Positions 1-8,682 of a DNA stretch of 64,000 nt are shown here, piece after piece (the stretch's first letter is position 1; each line of letters begins with the position of its first letter). Under the pieces are notes generated by a model that saw only the letters and a program-made list of their open reading frames with translations, made no database searches and had not been told where the DNA came from. Source of the DNA: Algoriphagus faecimaris (GTDB taxonomy: Bacteria > Bacteroidota > Bacteroidia > Cytophagales > Cyclobacteriaceae). The stretch covers positions 1-64,000 of the forward strand of contig NZ_FNAC01000017.1 in the NCBI RefSeq assembly GCF_900101705.1. Direction: 5' to 3'. The translations under genes and the position numbers were made by a program.

Positions 1-1
1 A

Positions 2-88
2 GGGTACAGGAACATTGACAACTACATTAACATGATTTATTTCATTGCTGGGAAACTCAAATTCGACTACCCACTATATTCCACATAG
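2..88 (+). CDS. C-terminal end of a gene cut by the window edge
   Basis: An open frame enters from the left edge and stops at TAG 86-88, giving 28 codons whose translation ends in NMIYFIAGKLKFDYPLYST. The residues look like real coding sequence. The GYRN...NMIYFIAGKL pattern resembles, from memory, the tail of some insertion-sequence transposases of the IS204/IS1001/ISL3 kind, but this is too short to assign. The next gene starts 136 bp further on behind its own promoter, so this is a separate transcription unit. Confidence 0.4.
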   Translation, partial: GYRNIDNYINMIYFIAGKLKFDYPLYST

Positions 89-142
89 AGCCAACAAGAT
101 AGATAAACTAAATTCTATTTATTTATTATAATTGTCAAAAAC

Positions 143-156
143 CTGATTTTTATCAG
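143..156. promoter_or_regulatory. FNR/CRP-type operator upstream of the cbb3 oxidase locus
   Basis: The sequence CTGATTTTTATCAG is a perfect palindrome of two 5-nt arms around TTTT. It fits the FNR-family pattern TGAT-N4-ATCA. Its right edge lies 44 nt before a Bacteroidota -7 element (201-208), which puts its centre near -62/-63, a typical class I activator position. A box with the same spacing lies in front of hemN at 10846-10859. Activation under low oxygen is inferred from the family and the genes controlled. Confidence 0.75.
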
Positions 157-200
157 TTATCTATCTGGATTTAGTCACACTCTCAGAAAATGCTTCGCGG

Positions 201-208
201 TAGTTTTG
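201..208 (+). promoter_or_regulatory. -7 promoter element of the cbb3 locus
   Basis: TAGTTTTG matches the Bacteroidota -7 consensus TAnnTTTG and sits 16 nt before the ATG at 225. No clear -33 TTG lies 19-20 nt upstream, as expected for a promoter that depends on the activator site at 143-156. Confidence 0.6.
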
Positions 209-224
209 AATCAAAATAACTGCC

Positions 225-851
225 ATGGAGATCAAAACCTCATACGCTGCTAAATTCCACCTTCCAGAGCAAATTCTGAAGGAATATTACTGTCCACAAC
301 TCACTGCTGACTTTTCTCCATCCGATTATGAAAGGGAGTTTTGTGAATCAGACGAAATACCTTCACTTATCAGCGTTGATCTCTATAAAGTACTGGATTG
401 GCTTCATGGAAGTGATTTGCCAAAACCTTTGGAAAAAGAAGTTTGTGAGATTCCTGTTTTACTCTATGTTTCTGATTTTTCAACGCAGCATCTACTTTTT
501 CATTACGACGGAACTCCTCAATCAGCCAATCTGATCAAAAGGTATATAGCTCTTTTTTCTAATCTTATTTCAGATAGTAAGGCTACGATTATCTCCCCAA
601 GTTTTATCCCAAAATCCAAAATCAGGGAAGAGCAAGAAATCATCCAATTGGTTTCTCAGTCAACTAGAGAAACCAGTTTTATCAAGTTTAATTTTTCAAG
701 AATAGGAGACTTTTGGTCCTATGCGGTCAAGCAAAACTGCACCTTGCTAGTGACGACAAAAGAATATCAAGCGGATTTAGCCAAAGTTCTCTTTCATTTT
801 TATAAAGGTAAAATGTGGAGTTCAAGGCTTTCTTTTTATCTTTCAGTATAG
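225..851 (+). CDS. Universal-stress-protein-like protein at the head of the cbb3 locus
   Basis: A 208-residue soluble protein with no signal peptide or membrane segment. Residues about 75-208 read like a degenerate UspA fold: a hydrophobic strand, then HLLFHYDGTPQSANLIKRY, which resembles the DGS...A region of universal stress proteins, then further strand-helix units. A clear ATP-binding G-x2-G-x9-G(S/T) motif is missing, so nucleotide binding is doubtful. It is the first gene behind the FNR-type box and lies 67 bp before ccoI, so it is probably expressed with the oxidase under low oxygen. The start is supported by the -7 element 16 nt upstream. The USP assignment is moderate to weak; that it is a real gene is firm. 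Confidence 0.6.
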   Translation: MEIKTSYAAKFHLPEQILKEYYCPQLTADFSPSDYEREFCESDEIPSLISVDLYKVLDWLHGSDLPKPLEKEVCEIPVLLYVSDFSTQHLLFHYDGTPQSANLIKRYIALFSNLISDSKATIISPSFIPKSKIREEQEIIQLVSQSTRETSFIKFNFSRIGDFWSYAVKQNCTLLVTTKEYQADLAKVLFHFYKGKMWSSRLSFYLSV

Positions 852-918
852 GGAAAGGAAAAGTGGTTATGAATTCTATTGTTTTATTTAAGATTACCAG
901 TATATAATTTCTTGATCG

Positions 919-3345
919 ATGTCTTCTACTATTCAAAAATCTGACCTCAAATGCTACCATTGTGGAGAACAATGTGAGAATGATTCTTTGGCTATTGAAG
1001 ACAAAGTTTTCTGCTGTCAAGGTTGCAAGCTAGTCTACGAAGTACTTGCTGAAAATGATCTTTGTACCTACTATGACTTAGAGGCTTTTCCAGGAGAAAG
1101 TCAGAGGACTAAGACTTCGAGATCCAATAGGTTTGATTATTTAGACGATGAGACTACAGCTTCGCAGCTATTGGACTTCAAGAATGAAACTGAAAGTCAT
1201 GTGACTTTCTATATCCCTTTGATTCATTGTGCTTCCTGTATTTGGCTACTCGAAAACTTGTACCAAGTGCATCCCGCCATTAGCTTTAGCAGAGTTGATT
1301 TCATTAAAAAAAAGGTACAGATTAAGTTCTTACATTCTAAAATCAGTCTGAAAGAAGTCGTATCACTTTTGTCTACTATTGGGTACGAACCTAAAATCAG
1401 CCTCTCCACCATAGACCAAAAGAAAAAGCCTGCCGCGGACCGTAGAACCATTAAGCGTTTAGCTGTTGCGGGTTTTTGTTTTGGTAATATGATGCTTTTT
1501 AGTGTCCCTGAATATTTTTCAGAAACCGAACTAATAGCTGAAAACTTTAGGAATCTCTTCAATTACCTAAATGTGATTTTAGCTTTGCCTATCGTTTTAT
1601 ATTCAGCCAATGATTATTATTTATCGGCTTGGAATGCGGTAAAACAGCGTACAATCAATATGGACGTGCCAATTGTGCTGGGGATTATCGCCCTGTTTTT
1701 CTATTCCCTTTATGAAATTTTTATTTTTGGTAATGCTGGCTATATGGATAGTTTGGGTGGGCTTTTGTTCTTTCTTTTATTAGGAAAGATTTATCAGCAA
1801 AAGACCTTTGCTACCCTAGAATTTGACCGAGACTACAAATCTTACTTTCCTATAGCAGTCACTCGGATGGTGCAGGATCGAGAGGAGGTAATCCCCGTGA
1901 CCCAATTAGAAGTTGGCGATTTAATTTTGGTCAGAAACGAAGAGCTTATCCCTGCTGATGCTCTACTCTTAAGTCCATTCGCGAATATAGATTATAGTTT
2001 TGTCACTGGAGAAGAGGTTCCCGTTCCTAAGCAAAAAGGAGAATTAATCTATGCTGGCGGAAGACAAAAAGGGGAGGCGGTTTTACTCACCGTACAGAAA
2101 TCTCCTTCTCAGGGATACTTGACTGATCTTTGGAACAATGAGGCTTTCGAAAAGGGCAAAGAAAATTTATTAGAACCACTTTCTAACAGAATTTCCGGCG
2201 TATTTACTTGGACAGTTTTGGCAATTGCATTTGTTGCATTTGGTTTTTGGTTCGGTACCGATTTATCCATAGCAGTCAAAGCTTTCACCTCGGTTTTGAT
2301 TGTGGCCTGTCCATGTGCATTGGCAATGTCCACGCCTTTCACCCTCGGGAATACGCTAAGAATATTTGGAAGAGGGAAATTTTATCTGAAAAATGCAAGC
2401 GTAGTTGAGCGTCTTGCCCTAGTCGATACAGTCGTTTTTGATAAAACGGGCACACTGACAGATCCTAAACAAGCTCAAGTTCATTATACAGGAGAGCCCT
2501 TGTCCTTAGAAACAAAGGAGATTCTCAAATCCATGGTATCTCGGTCTACTCATCCTTTAAGCCATAGAATTAATTTTTGGTTAAAAGACACACCTAGGAT
2601 AGGGGTCCAAGAGGTTGAGGAAATCAAAGGGAAAGGAATTCAGTGTATTTACAAAAACCAAGTGATTCGCTTAGGTTCTGCAGCATTTACGGGCTTTAGT
2701 CATCAGTCTACAGATCAGATTGGTAACTATGTCTATTTAGTAATAGAAAATACAGCCATTGGCTATTTTAATATTCAATCGGGATTGAGGAAAGAGGCAG
2801 ATCACGTGGTGAAGTCGCTCGACCCAGCATATGAACTCCATCTCTTATCTGGTGATCATCCTCATGAGCAAGCTTCTCTTCAGGAGAAGCTTGACTCCTC
2901 AATCCGATTTAATTTTCTACAGGGACCCCAGGATAAGCTTAATTACCTAAAAGCACTCAATCTTCAAGATCGCTATACTTTGATGGTAGGTGATGGTTTA
3001 AATGATGCAGGGGCTTTACAAGAAAGCACGGTGGGAATAGCTGTAACGGATACGGTAAGTCATTTTTCGCCTGCAAGCGATGCGATATTGGATGCCTCAG
3101 CTTTCAATAAGATTCCAAGTTTTCTGGAGTTTGCAAAACAGAGTAGGTCGATTATCAAAGCCAGTTTTGCTTTAAGTTTCCTGTATAACATCGTTGGGAT
3201 TACACTGGCAGTACAGGGGATATTGAGTCCGGTTATCTGTGCGGTATTGATGCCTTTGAGCAGTATCTCTGTGGTCATTTTCACCACTTTATCTACCAAT
3301 GCGGTAGCTTGGAAAAAGGGTTTATTAAATCAAAAAAGCAACTGA
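919..3345 (+). CDS. ccoI: CcoI/FixI copper-transporting P-type ATPase
   Basis: A P1B-type ATPase of 808 residues that supplies copper for assembly of the CuB site of cbb3 oxidase at the cytoplasmic membrane. An N-terminal Cys-rich segment (CYHCGEQC and CCQGC, about residues 12-36) is followed by a metal-binding domain with HCASC. The membrane metal site CPC is at 464-466. The phosphorylation motif DKTGT is at 508-512, with the actuator motif TGE, an HP dipeptide and GDGLNDAG further on. This is the FixI-like architecture seen in cco clusters. ccoS starts 1 nt after the stop, so translation is probably coupled. The copper assignment rests on family and context. Confidence 0.93.
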   Translation: MSSTIQKSDLKCYHCGEQCENDSLAIEDKVFCCQGCKLVYEVLAENDLCTYYDLEAFPGESQRTKTSRSNRFDYLDDETTASQLLDFKNETESHVTFYIPLIHCASCIWLLENLYQVHPAISFSRVDFIKKKVQIKFLHSKISLKEVVSLLSTIGYEPKISLSTIDQKKKPAADRRTIKRLAVAGFCFGNMMLFSVPEYFSETELIAENFRNLFNYLNVILALPIVLYSANDYYLSAWNAVKQRTINMDVPIVLGIIALFFYSLYEIFIFGNAGYMDSLGGLLFFLLLGKIYQQKTFATLEFDRDYKSYFPIAVTRMVQDREEVIPVTQLEVGDLILVRNEELIPADALLLSPFANIDYSFVTGEEVPVPKQKGELIYAGGRQKGEAVLLTVQKSPSQGYLTDLWNNEAFEKGKENLLEPLSNRISGVFTWTVLAIAFVAFGFWFGTDLSIAVKAFTSVLIVACPCALAMSTPFTLGNTLRIFGRGKFYLKNASVVERLALVDTVVFDKTGTLTDPKQAQVHYTGEPLSLETKEILKSMVSRSTHPLSHRINFWLKDTPRIGVQEVEEIKGKGIQCIYKNQVIRLGSAAFTGFSHQSTDQIGNYVYLVIENTAIGYFNIQSGLRKEADHVVKSLDPAYELHLLSGDHPHEQASLQEKLDSSIRFNFLQGPQDKLNYLKALNLQDRYTLMVGDGLNDAGALQESTVGIAVTDTVSHFSPASDAILDASAFNKIPSFLEFAKQSRSIIKASFALSFLYNIVGITLAVQGILSPVICAVLMPLSSISVVIFTTLSTNAVAWKKGLLNQKSN

Positions 3346-3346
3346 T

Positions 3347-3538
3347 ATGGAAGTCATTTTTCTTTTAATAGCGATCAGCCTGGTATTGGCAGTCACCTTT
3401 CTGATTCTCTTTTTCAAAGCAATGAAGGGAGGCCAATTTGACGATGACTATACTCCCTCGGTAAGGATTCTATTCGATAATCATAAGAAAACAACAAAAA
3501 AAGATCAACCAACAAAAAAACCTAAGTCCTATGAATGA
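3347..3538 (+). CDS. ccoS: CcoS, cbb3 oxidase maturation protein
   Basis: A 63-residue protein with one N-terminal membrane helix (about residues 3-25), then the CcoS-typical FFKAMKGGQFDD segment and a short Lys-rich cytoplasmic tail. CcoS proteins are needed for cofactor insertion into cbb3 oxidase. It lies between ccoI (1 nt gap) and ccoNO (8 nt overlap), the usual neighbourhood. Confidence 0.9.
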   Translation: MEVIFLLIAISLVLAVTFLILFFKAMKGGQFDDDYTPSVRILFDNHKKTTKKDQPTKKPKSYE

Positions 3539-5654
3539 AGCTACACTGGAGAGGTTCCATTATGACAATAAGATTGTCAAGTATTTTGGAGCAGCGACGA
3601 TTATCTGGGGCCTAATCGGAATGCTTGTAGGGGTACTAGCCGCTACACAGCTTTTTCTACCCGAGGCCAATTTGGGGAATCCTTATACCACCTTTGGTAG
3701 GATTAGACCCTTGCATACGAATGCTGTGATTTTTGCATTCGTGGGAAATGCAATATTTGCTGGCGTGTATTATTCCATGCCTAGATTGCTAAAAACCCCC
3801 ATGTGGAATAAAACCCTGAGTTGGTTTCATTTCTGGGGCTGGCAATTGATTATTTTGGCTGCCGCCATTACATTACCTTTAGGTTTTACTACTTCCAAAG
3901 AGTATGCGGAGCTGGAGTGGCCGATAGATATTGCGATTGCGATTGTATGGGTGGCATTTGGTGCGAATATGATCGGAACCCTTATTAAAAGAAGGGAAAG
4001 ACATATGTACGTGGCCATTTGGTTTTACTTGGCCTCATTTATCACAGTAGCTGTTTTACACATTTTTAACAGCTTGGAGCTTCCTGTTAATTTCTGGAAA
4101 AGTTACTCAGCTTATGCCGGGGTTCAAGATGCTTTGGTACAATGGTGGTATGGTCACAATGCAGTTGCATTTTTCTTAACCACTCCTTTCTTGGGTTTAA
4201 TGTATTATTTTCTTCCTAAAGCGGCCAATAGACCTGTTTATTCTTACAAACTTTCTATTGTACACTTTTGGTCTCTTATTTTCCTCTATATGTGGGCGGG
4301 TCCTCACCACTTATTGTACACCGCACTTCCTGAGTGGGCTCAGGTTTTGGGGACTGTTTTCTCAGTGATGTTAATTGCTCCTTCATGGGGTGGAATGGTT
4401 AACGGTCTTCTTACCTTGAGGGGTGCTTGGGACAAAGTGAGAGAGGAGCCTGTATTGAAGTTTATGGTTGTGGCGATTACCGCATACGGGATGTCAACTT
4501 TTGAGGGGCCAATGCTTTCCCTTAAAAATGTTAACGCGATTGCCCACTACACTGACTGGATCGTGGCTCACGTACACATTGGTGGTTTGGGATGGAATGG
4601 TTTCCTGACCTTCGGAATGTTGTATTGGATGTGGCCAAGGCTTTTCAAAACCACTATTTATTCTAAAAAATTAGCCAATGCTCACTTCTGGATCGGAACT
4701 TTAGGGATTATTTTCTATGCCTTACCTATGTATGTAGCTGCTTTGACTCAGTTCTTGATGCTTAGAGAATTTGATGAGATGGGTAGACTCGCTTATGGTA
4801 ATTTTCTACAGACCGTGGTACAGTTAGTGCCCATGTATGTATTAAGAGCTTTTGGAGGGTTATTGTACTTGAGTGGTGCTGTCATCATGGTTTATAACAT
4901 GTATAAGACCGCCAAAAAGGGTGTCTTCCAGGAGTATGAAGAAGATCAAGCTCCCGCATTGACCAAGAGCTACAACGCTACCGGTGAGTTTTGGCATAGA
5001 GCATGGGAAAGAAAGCCTATTTTCTTTACGATTTTGGCTACGATCGCTATTGCCATAGGTGGAGCTATAGAAATTATACCAACTATTCTGGTGAAGTCAA
5101 ATGTACCGACTATATCCTCTGTCAAGCCATATACTCCACTTGAGCTAGAAGGAAGAGATCTCTACATCGCTAATGGTTGTGTAGGTTGTCACTCTCAAAT
5201 GATTCGACCTTTCCGATTCGAAACCGAACGATATGGTGAATATTCCAAAGCAGGTGAATTTGTCTATGATCGACCATTCCTTTGGGGCTCTAAGAGAACT
5301 GGCCCGGATCTTCATAGAATCGGTGGTAAGTATCCGGATTCTTGGCATTACTTCCATATGGAAAACCCCGGATCGATGTCTCCCGGATCATTGATGCCTC
5401 CTTATCCTTGGATGACGACTAATTTGATGGATTACTCAGATCTTCCGGCAAAAATCCGCACGCTTCAAAAGTTAGGAGTCCCTTATCCTGAGGGCTACGA
5501 TGAGCAAGCGATGGAGGAATTAGATGCTCAAGCAAATCAGATTGTGGATAACCTAAAGGATGCCGGTGTCGAAGTATTGCCCCATACAGAAATTGTAGCA
5601 CTCATTGCTTACTTGCAGCGACTGGGCACAGATATCAAAACAGCCTCAAATTAA
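3531..5654 (+). CDS. ccoNO: Fused cbb3 oxidase subunits CcoN and CcoO
   Basis: A 707-residue fusion of the catalytic subunit CcoN (about residues 1-475) and the membrane-anchored cytochrome c subunit CcoO (about 490-707). CcoN shows the heme/CuB histidines: LHTNAV near the start, WWYGHNAV with H209, GPHH with H259/H260, and HVHIGG with H347/H349. CcoO starts with one membrane helix and has one heme c site, CVGCH at 550-554, followed by a conserved QMIRPFR segment. CcoN reduces oxygen to water with high affinity and pumps protons; CcoO passes electrons to it. N-O fusion is common in Bacteroidota. The start overlaps ccoS by 8 nt. Confidence 0.95.
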   Translation: MNEATLERFHYDNKIVKYFGAATIIWGLIGMLVGVLAATQLFLPEANLGNPYTTFGRIRPLHTNAVIFAFVGNAIFAGVYYSMPRLLKTPMWNKTLSWFHFWGWQLIILAAAITLPLGFTTSKEYAELEWPIDIAIAIVWVAFGANMIGTLIKRRERHMYVAIWFYLASFITVAVLHIFNSLELPVNFWKSYSAYAGVQDALVQWWYGHNAVAFFLTTPFLGLMYYFLPKAANRPVYSYKLSIVHFWSLIFLYMWAGPHHLLYTALPEWAQVLGTVFSVMLIAPSWGGMVNGLLTLRGAWDKVREEPVLKFMVVAITAYGMSTFEGPMLSLKNVNAIAHYTDWIVAHVHIGGLGWNGFLTFGMLYWMWPRLFKTTIYSKKLANAHFWIGTLGIIFYALPMYVAALTQFLMLREFDEMGRLAYGNFLQTVVQLVPMYVLRAFGGLLYLSGAVIMVYNMYKTAKKGVFQEYEEDQAPALTKSYNATGEFWHRAWERKPIFFTILATIAIAIGGAIEIIPTILVKSNVPTISSVKPYTPLELEGRDLYIANGCVGCHSQMIRPFRFETERYGEYSKAGEFVYDRPFLWGSKRTGPDLHRIGGKYPDSWHYFHMENPGSMSPGSLMPPYPWMTTNLMDYSDLPAKIRTLQKLGVPYPEGYDEQAMEELDAQANQIVDNLKDAGVEVLPHTEIVALIAYLQRLGTDIKTASN

Positions 5655-5666
5655 ACTTCAGAAATC

Positions 5667-5852
5667 ATGTATAAAGAAGTATTAAGATCAATCGAAAATA
5701 TAGAGATCTACCCCATAATATCCTTGCTGATCTTTGTTTTGTTTTTTCTCGGAGTATTCGTTTGGGTAAAAACTATGCCAAAAGATGTGGTAGATCATTT
5801 GAAGTCTTTGCCTATGGAAGAAGACGAAGAAATAACCAAAAAACAGCCATGA
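5667..5852 (+). CDS. ccoQ: CcoQ/FixQ-like small membrane subunit
   Basis: A 61-residue protein with one membrane helix (about residues 15-36), then VKTMPKDVVDHLKSLP and an acidic tail. Size, topology and position between ccoNO and ccoP fit CcoQ, which stabilises the CcoP-core interaction. The stop overlaps the ccoP start (ATGA). Confidence 0.8.
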   Translation: MYKEVLRSIENIEIYPIISLLIFVLFFLGVFVWVKTMPKDVVDHLKSLPMEEDEEITKKQP

Positions 5853-6784
5853 AAAAGTTACTGACCCTCACTATGATATTGAGCTCTGTTTCAGCCAATG
5901 CTGCTTGGGCTCAAAGCGAATCCTCTTCTTGGTATACGGACTTACAAGCTATGGATTCTGGTCAATTGACCTTATTGATTATTCTAGCCATTGTATTAGG
6001 AGTGATTTTGTTACTTCTGGTACTGATGGTGTACTTGATGTCCTTCATGGCAACTGTGCTTCGAAAAGAAAATCCCGAATTGGTCAAAGAGCCAAGTTGG
6101 TGGGATAAATTTAAGGAGCGCTTTGTGACAGGCAAGATGGATGAGGCCGGTGGACAAGCGGAGCGTCAAAAAATGATGGCCGATCACTCCTATGATGGAA
6201 TCACGGAGCTTGATAATTTTATGCCTCCTTGGTTACAGTGGGTATTTATTTTATCCATTGTCTTTGCCGTGGTATATTACGTTCATTATACGGTGCTAGG
6301 TACAGGGAAAACAGGTATTGAGGAATACCAAGAGGAGTTGCGTCTTGAGGCAATCGCTGCTGAAAATAGACAAGCCTCCATGGTTGCCTCCATTGATGAA
6401 ACCAATGTAGAGTTTGATGAGTCAAGTGGATCACTTAGTGTCGGGAAGTCAATTTTTGAAGCCAATTGCGCTGCCTGTCATGCCAATGATGGTGGTGGCG
6501 GAGTTGGTCCAAATTTGACGGATGATTATTGGATACACGGAGGATCGATTCAAGATGTCTTTAAGGTAGTCAAATATGGAGTAGTCAGCAAGGGAATGGT
6601 GCCTTGGGAAGATCAGCTGAGCCCACAGGAAATGCAGCAGGTTTCTAGTTATATTCTGACCTTGGTTGGTACCACTCCTGCTAATCCGAAAGATCCTCAG
6701 GGAGATCTATTCACTCCTGAGGCTGAAGCTGAATCTGCAGAAGATGAAGTGACAGAGAGCACAAGTGAAGTAGCAGCTCTTTGA
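5849..6784 (+). CDS. ccoP: CcoP, cbb3 oxidase cytochrome c subunit with a single heme site
   Basis: A 311-residue protein. The ATG at 5849 is chosen because it overlaps the ccoQ stop and starts a good signal-like segment (MKKLLTLTMILSSVSANAAWA). Two membrane helices follow (about 45-70 and 135-155), separated by a cytoplasmic loop. The segment ITELDNFMPPW is the CcoP-typical entry to the second helix. The periplasmic part has one heme c motif, CAACH, followed by GGGGVGPNL and an axial Met candidate in GMVPWE. Proteobacterial CcoP usually carries two hemes; here only one CxxCH is present. The tail is very acidic. It probably passes electrons to CcoO. Confidence 0.9.
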   Translation: MKKLLTLTMILSSVSANAAWAQSESSSWYTDLQAMDSGQLTLLIILAIVLGVILLLLVLMVYLMSFMATVLRKENPELVKEPSWWDKFKERFVTGKMDEAGGQAERQKMMADHSYDGITELDNFMPPWLQWVFILSIVFAVVYYVHYTVLGTGKTGIEEYQEELRLEAIAAENRQASMVASIDETNVEFDESSGSLSVGKSIFEANCAACHANDGGGGVGPNLTDDYWIHGGSIQDVFKVVKYGVVSKGMVPWEDQLSPQEMQQVSSYILTLVGTTPANPKDPQGDLFTPEAEAESAEDEVTESTSEVAAL

Positions 6785-6794
6785 TACATTTAGG

Positions 6795-6817
6795 ACGTCG
6801 GGAAGCTTTCCCGACGT
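6795..6817 (+). terminator. Hairpin between ccoP and ccoG
   Basis: A perfect 10-bp stem (ACGTCGGGAA / TTCCCGACGT) around a 3-nt loop, followed by TCTTTTAAAA. It fits an intrinsic terminator or a processing/attenuation hairpin dividing the structural genes from ccoG-ccoH-tauE. The weak T-run suggests partial read-through. Confidence 0.65.
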
Positions 6818-6836
6818 TCTTTTAAAATACCTTATC

Positions 6837-8249
6837 ATGGCAAAGAAAAATCCACATCTAAAACCTGACACCTTCAGGGATTCATTAGCTACAGTCCAAG
6901 AAGATGGAAAGAGAAACTGGGTATATCCTAAAAAAGTAAAGGGCTTCTTTTACAAGTACAGGACTTACCTTTCATGGATTTTACTTGCCGTTTTATTCGC
7001 TGGGCCCTTCATTCAAGTAGATGGAAGGCCATGGTTGCTATTCAATATTTTCGAAAGGAAGTTTATTATTTTTGGAGCGGTTTTCTGGCCACAGGATACC
7101 CATCTTTTGATTTTTTTGCTACTTATTTTCTTTGTATTTATCATTTTGTTCACAGTTGTTTTCGGGAGAATCTGGTGCGGATGGGCCTGTCCACAGACGC
7201 TTTTTATGGAAATGGTATTCAGGAAAATAGAATACCTGATTGAAGGAGATGCCAATCAGCAGCGTAAATTGAATGAGGCCCCCTGGACAGGAGAAAAGAT
7301 TTTCAAAAAAGGAATAAAATTAGCTGTGTTTGCTAGTATATCTCTTGCTATAGGACATTTGGTGATGGCCTATTTGATAGGAGTAGATCAGGTCGTGGAA
7401 ATTGTATCAAAACCTCCTGCTGAGAACCTGGCTGGTTTTATAGGGTTAGTTGCTTTCTCGGGTATATTCATGTTTGTGTTTACCTGGTTTAGAGAGCAAG
7501 CATGTATTGTGGTGTGTCCTTATGGACGATTGCAAGGGGTTTTGCTTGACAACAACTCCATTAATGTCATGTACGATTATGTCCGTGGAGAGCCGAGAGG
7601 GCCTATTCGGAAAAGTGAACAAGAAGTCTCTACCAAAGGAGATTGTGTAGATTGTAATTTATGTGTCCAAGTCTGTCCCACGGGTATAGACATCCGAAAT
7701 GGCATTCAAATGGAATGCGTCAATTGCACCGCCTGTATAGATGCCTGTGACGAAGTCATGGTCAAGGTAGATAGACCAAAGGGACTGATCCGATATGCTT
7801 CTGAGAATAGTATCAAAGAAGGTTTTCAAAAACTAATCACCAATAGAGTAAAGGCTTATACGGTAGTCTTGGTATTGCTTATTGCAGCTTTCATTACGCT
7901 GATTGCGACTCGAGATGTTCTTGAGGCTACAGTGACTCGGTTTCCGGGGATGACTTATCAGCTTCGAGATGATCAGACCGTATCTAATCTTTACCAGATT
8001 ACATTGATAAACAAAACTTTTGAAAATCAAGAGGTAAAGTTGGAAACATTAGTTCCAGGATATAAAATAGAAAAAATTGGAGGTGACTGGATATTAGAAC
8101 CGCAGTCAAAGGTAGAAGGAAGATTTTTCTTAGTAAAAGAACAATCTGAGGTTAATATACCTCAAGAAAATGTAATACTCTCGCTAATGTATGAGGGGGA
8201 GGAAATCGAACAAATAGAAACGAGCTTTATGGCTCCCGTGACTAAATAA
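6837..8249 (+). CDS. ccoG: CcoG/RdxA-type cbb3 oxidase accessory iron-sulfur protein
   Basis: A 470-residue membrane protein with several helices. It contains the CGWACPQ motif and a later pair of 4Fe-4S-type clusters of cysteines (CVDCNLCVQVCP and CVNCTACIDACD, about residues 268-305). The C-terminal 120 residues form an Ig-like periplasmic domain. CcoG/RdxA/FixG proteins take part in copper handling during cbb3 assembly. It is followed after 7 nt by ccoH, so it starts the second half of the locus, downstream of the hairpin at 6795. Confidence 0.92.
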   Translation: MAKKNPHLKPDTFRDSLATVQEDGKRNWVYPKKVKGFFYKYRTYLSWILLAVLFAGPFIQVDGRPWLLFNIFERKFIIFGAVFWPQDTHLLIFLLLIFFVFIILFTVVFGRIWCGWACPQTLFMEMVFRKIEYLIEGDANQQRKLNEAPWTGEKIFKKGIKLAVFASISLAIGHLVMAYLIGVDQVVEIVSKPPAENLAGFIGLVAFSGIFMFVFTWFREQACIVVCPYGRLQGVLLDNNSINVMYDYVRGEPRGPIRKSEQEVSTKGDCVDCNLCVQVCPTGIDIRNGIQMECVNCTACIDACDEVMVKVDRPKGLIRYASENSIKEGFQKLITNRVKAYTVVLVLLIAAFITLIATRDVLEATVTRFPGMTYQLRDDQTVSNLYQITLINKTFENQEVKLETLVPGYKIEKIGGDWILEPQSKVEGRFFLVKEQSEVNIPQENVILSLMYEGEEIEQIETSFMAPVTK

Positions 8250-8256
8250 AATAACT

Positions 8257-8682
8257 ATGGACTGGGGAAAGGGAATCTTATTGAGCATTATTGCTTTCAT
8301 TGCCATCATTATGACCATGGTGGTCATTTCGGTAAGGATGGAAGGGATCGAATTAGTGACAGACAACTACTATGAGGAAGAAATCAAATATCAAGATAGG
8401 ATTGATGACACAAATTCTACTCTGGAATTGAATAGAGAGGTTTTGACCTTTGAAGCTGCCTCTAAGTCAGTCTTATTGGATTTACCAGTAGGGTCAAAAG
8501 GAACCCTCAACCTCTTCAGGCCTTCTGAAAGAGCCTTGGATCAAGAATTGGCTGTTTTTATCGAAGATGAAGGAATGAAAAGAGTTTCCATCGATCATTT
8601 GAAAGCGGGGTACTGGAAGGTTCAGCTTTCATGGACAGAAAATGGAAAGTCCTATTATCAAGAAAAAAAGATTACAATCTAG
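8257..8682 (+). CDS. ccoH: FixH/CcoH family protein
   Basis: A 141-residue protein with one N-terminal membrane helix (about residues 5-27), the motif DNYYEEEIKYQDRI just after it, and a C-terminal beta-rich periplasmic domain ending in SWTENGKSYYQEKKITI. This is the FixH pattern; FixH/CcoH joins cbb3 oxidase early in assembly. It sits 7 nt after ccoG and its TAG stop overlaps the GTG start of the next gene. Confidence 0.88.
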   Translation: MDWGKGILLSIIAFIAIIMTMVVISVRMEGIELVTDNYYEEEIKYQDRIDDTNSTLELNREVLTFEAASKSVLLDLPVGSKGTLNLFRPSERALDQELAVFIEDEGMKRVSIDHLKAGYWKVQLSWTENGKSYYQEKKITI

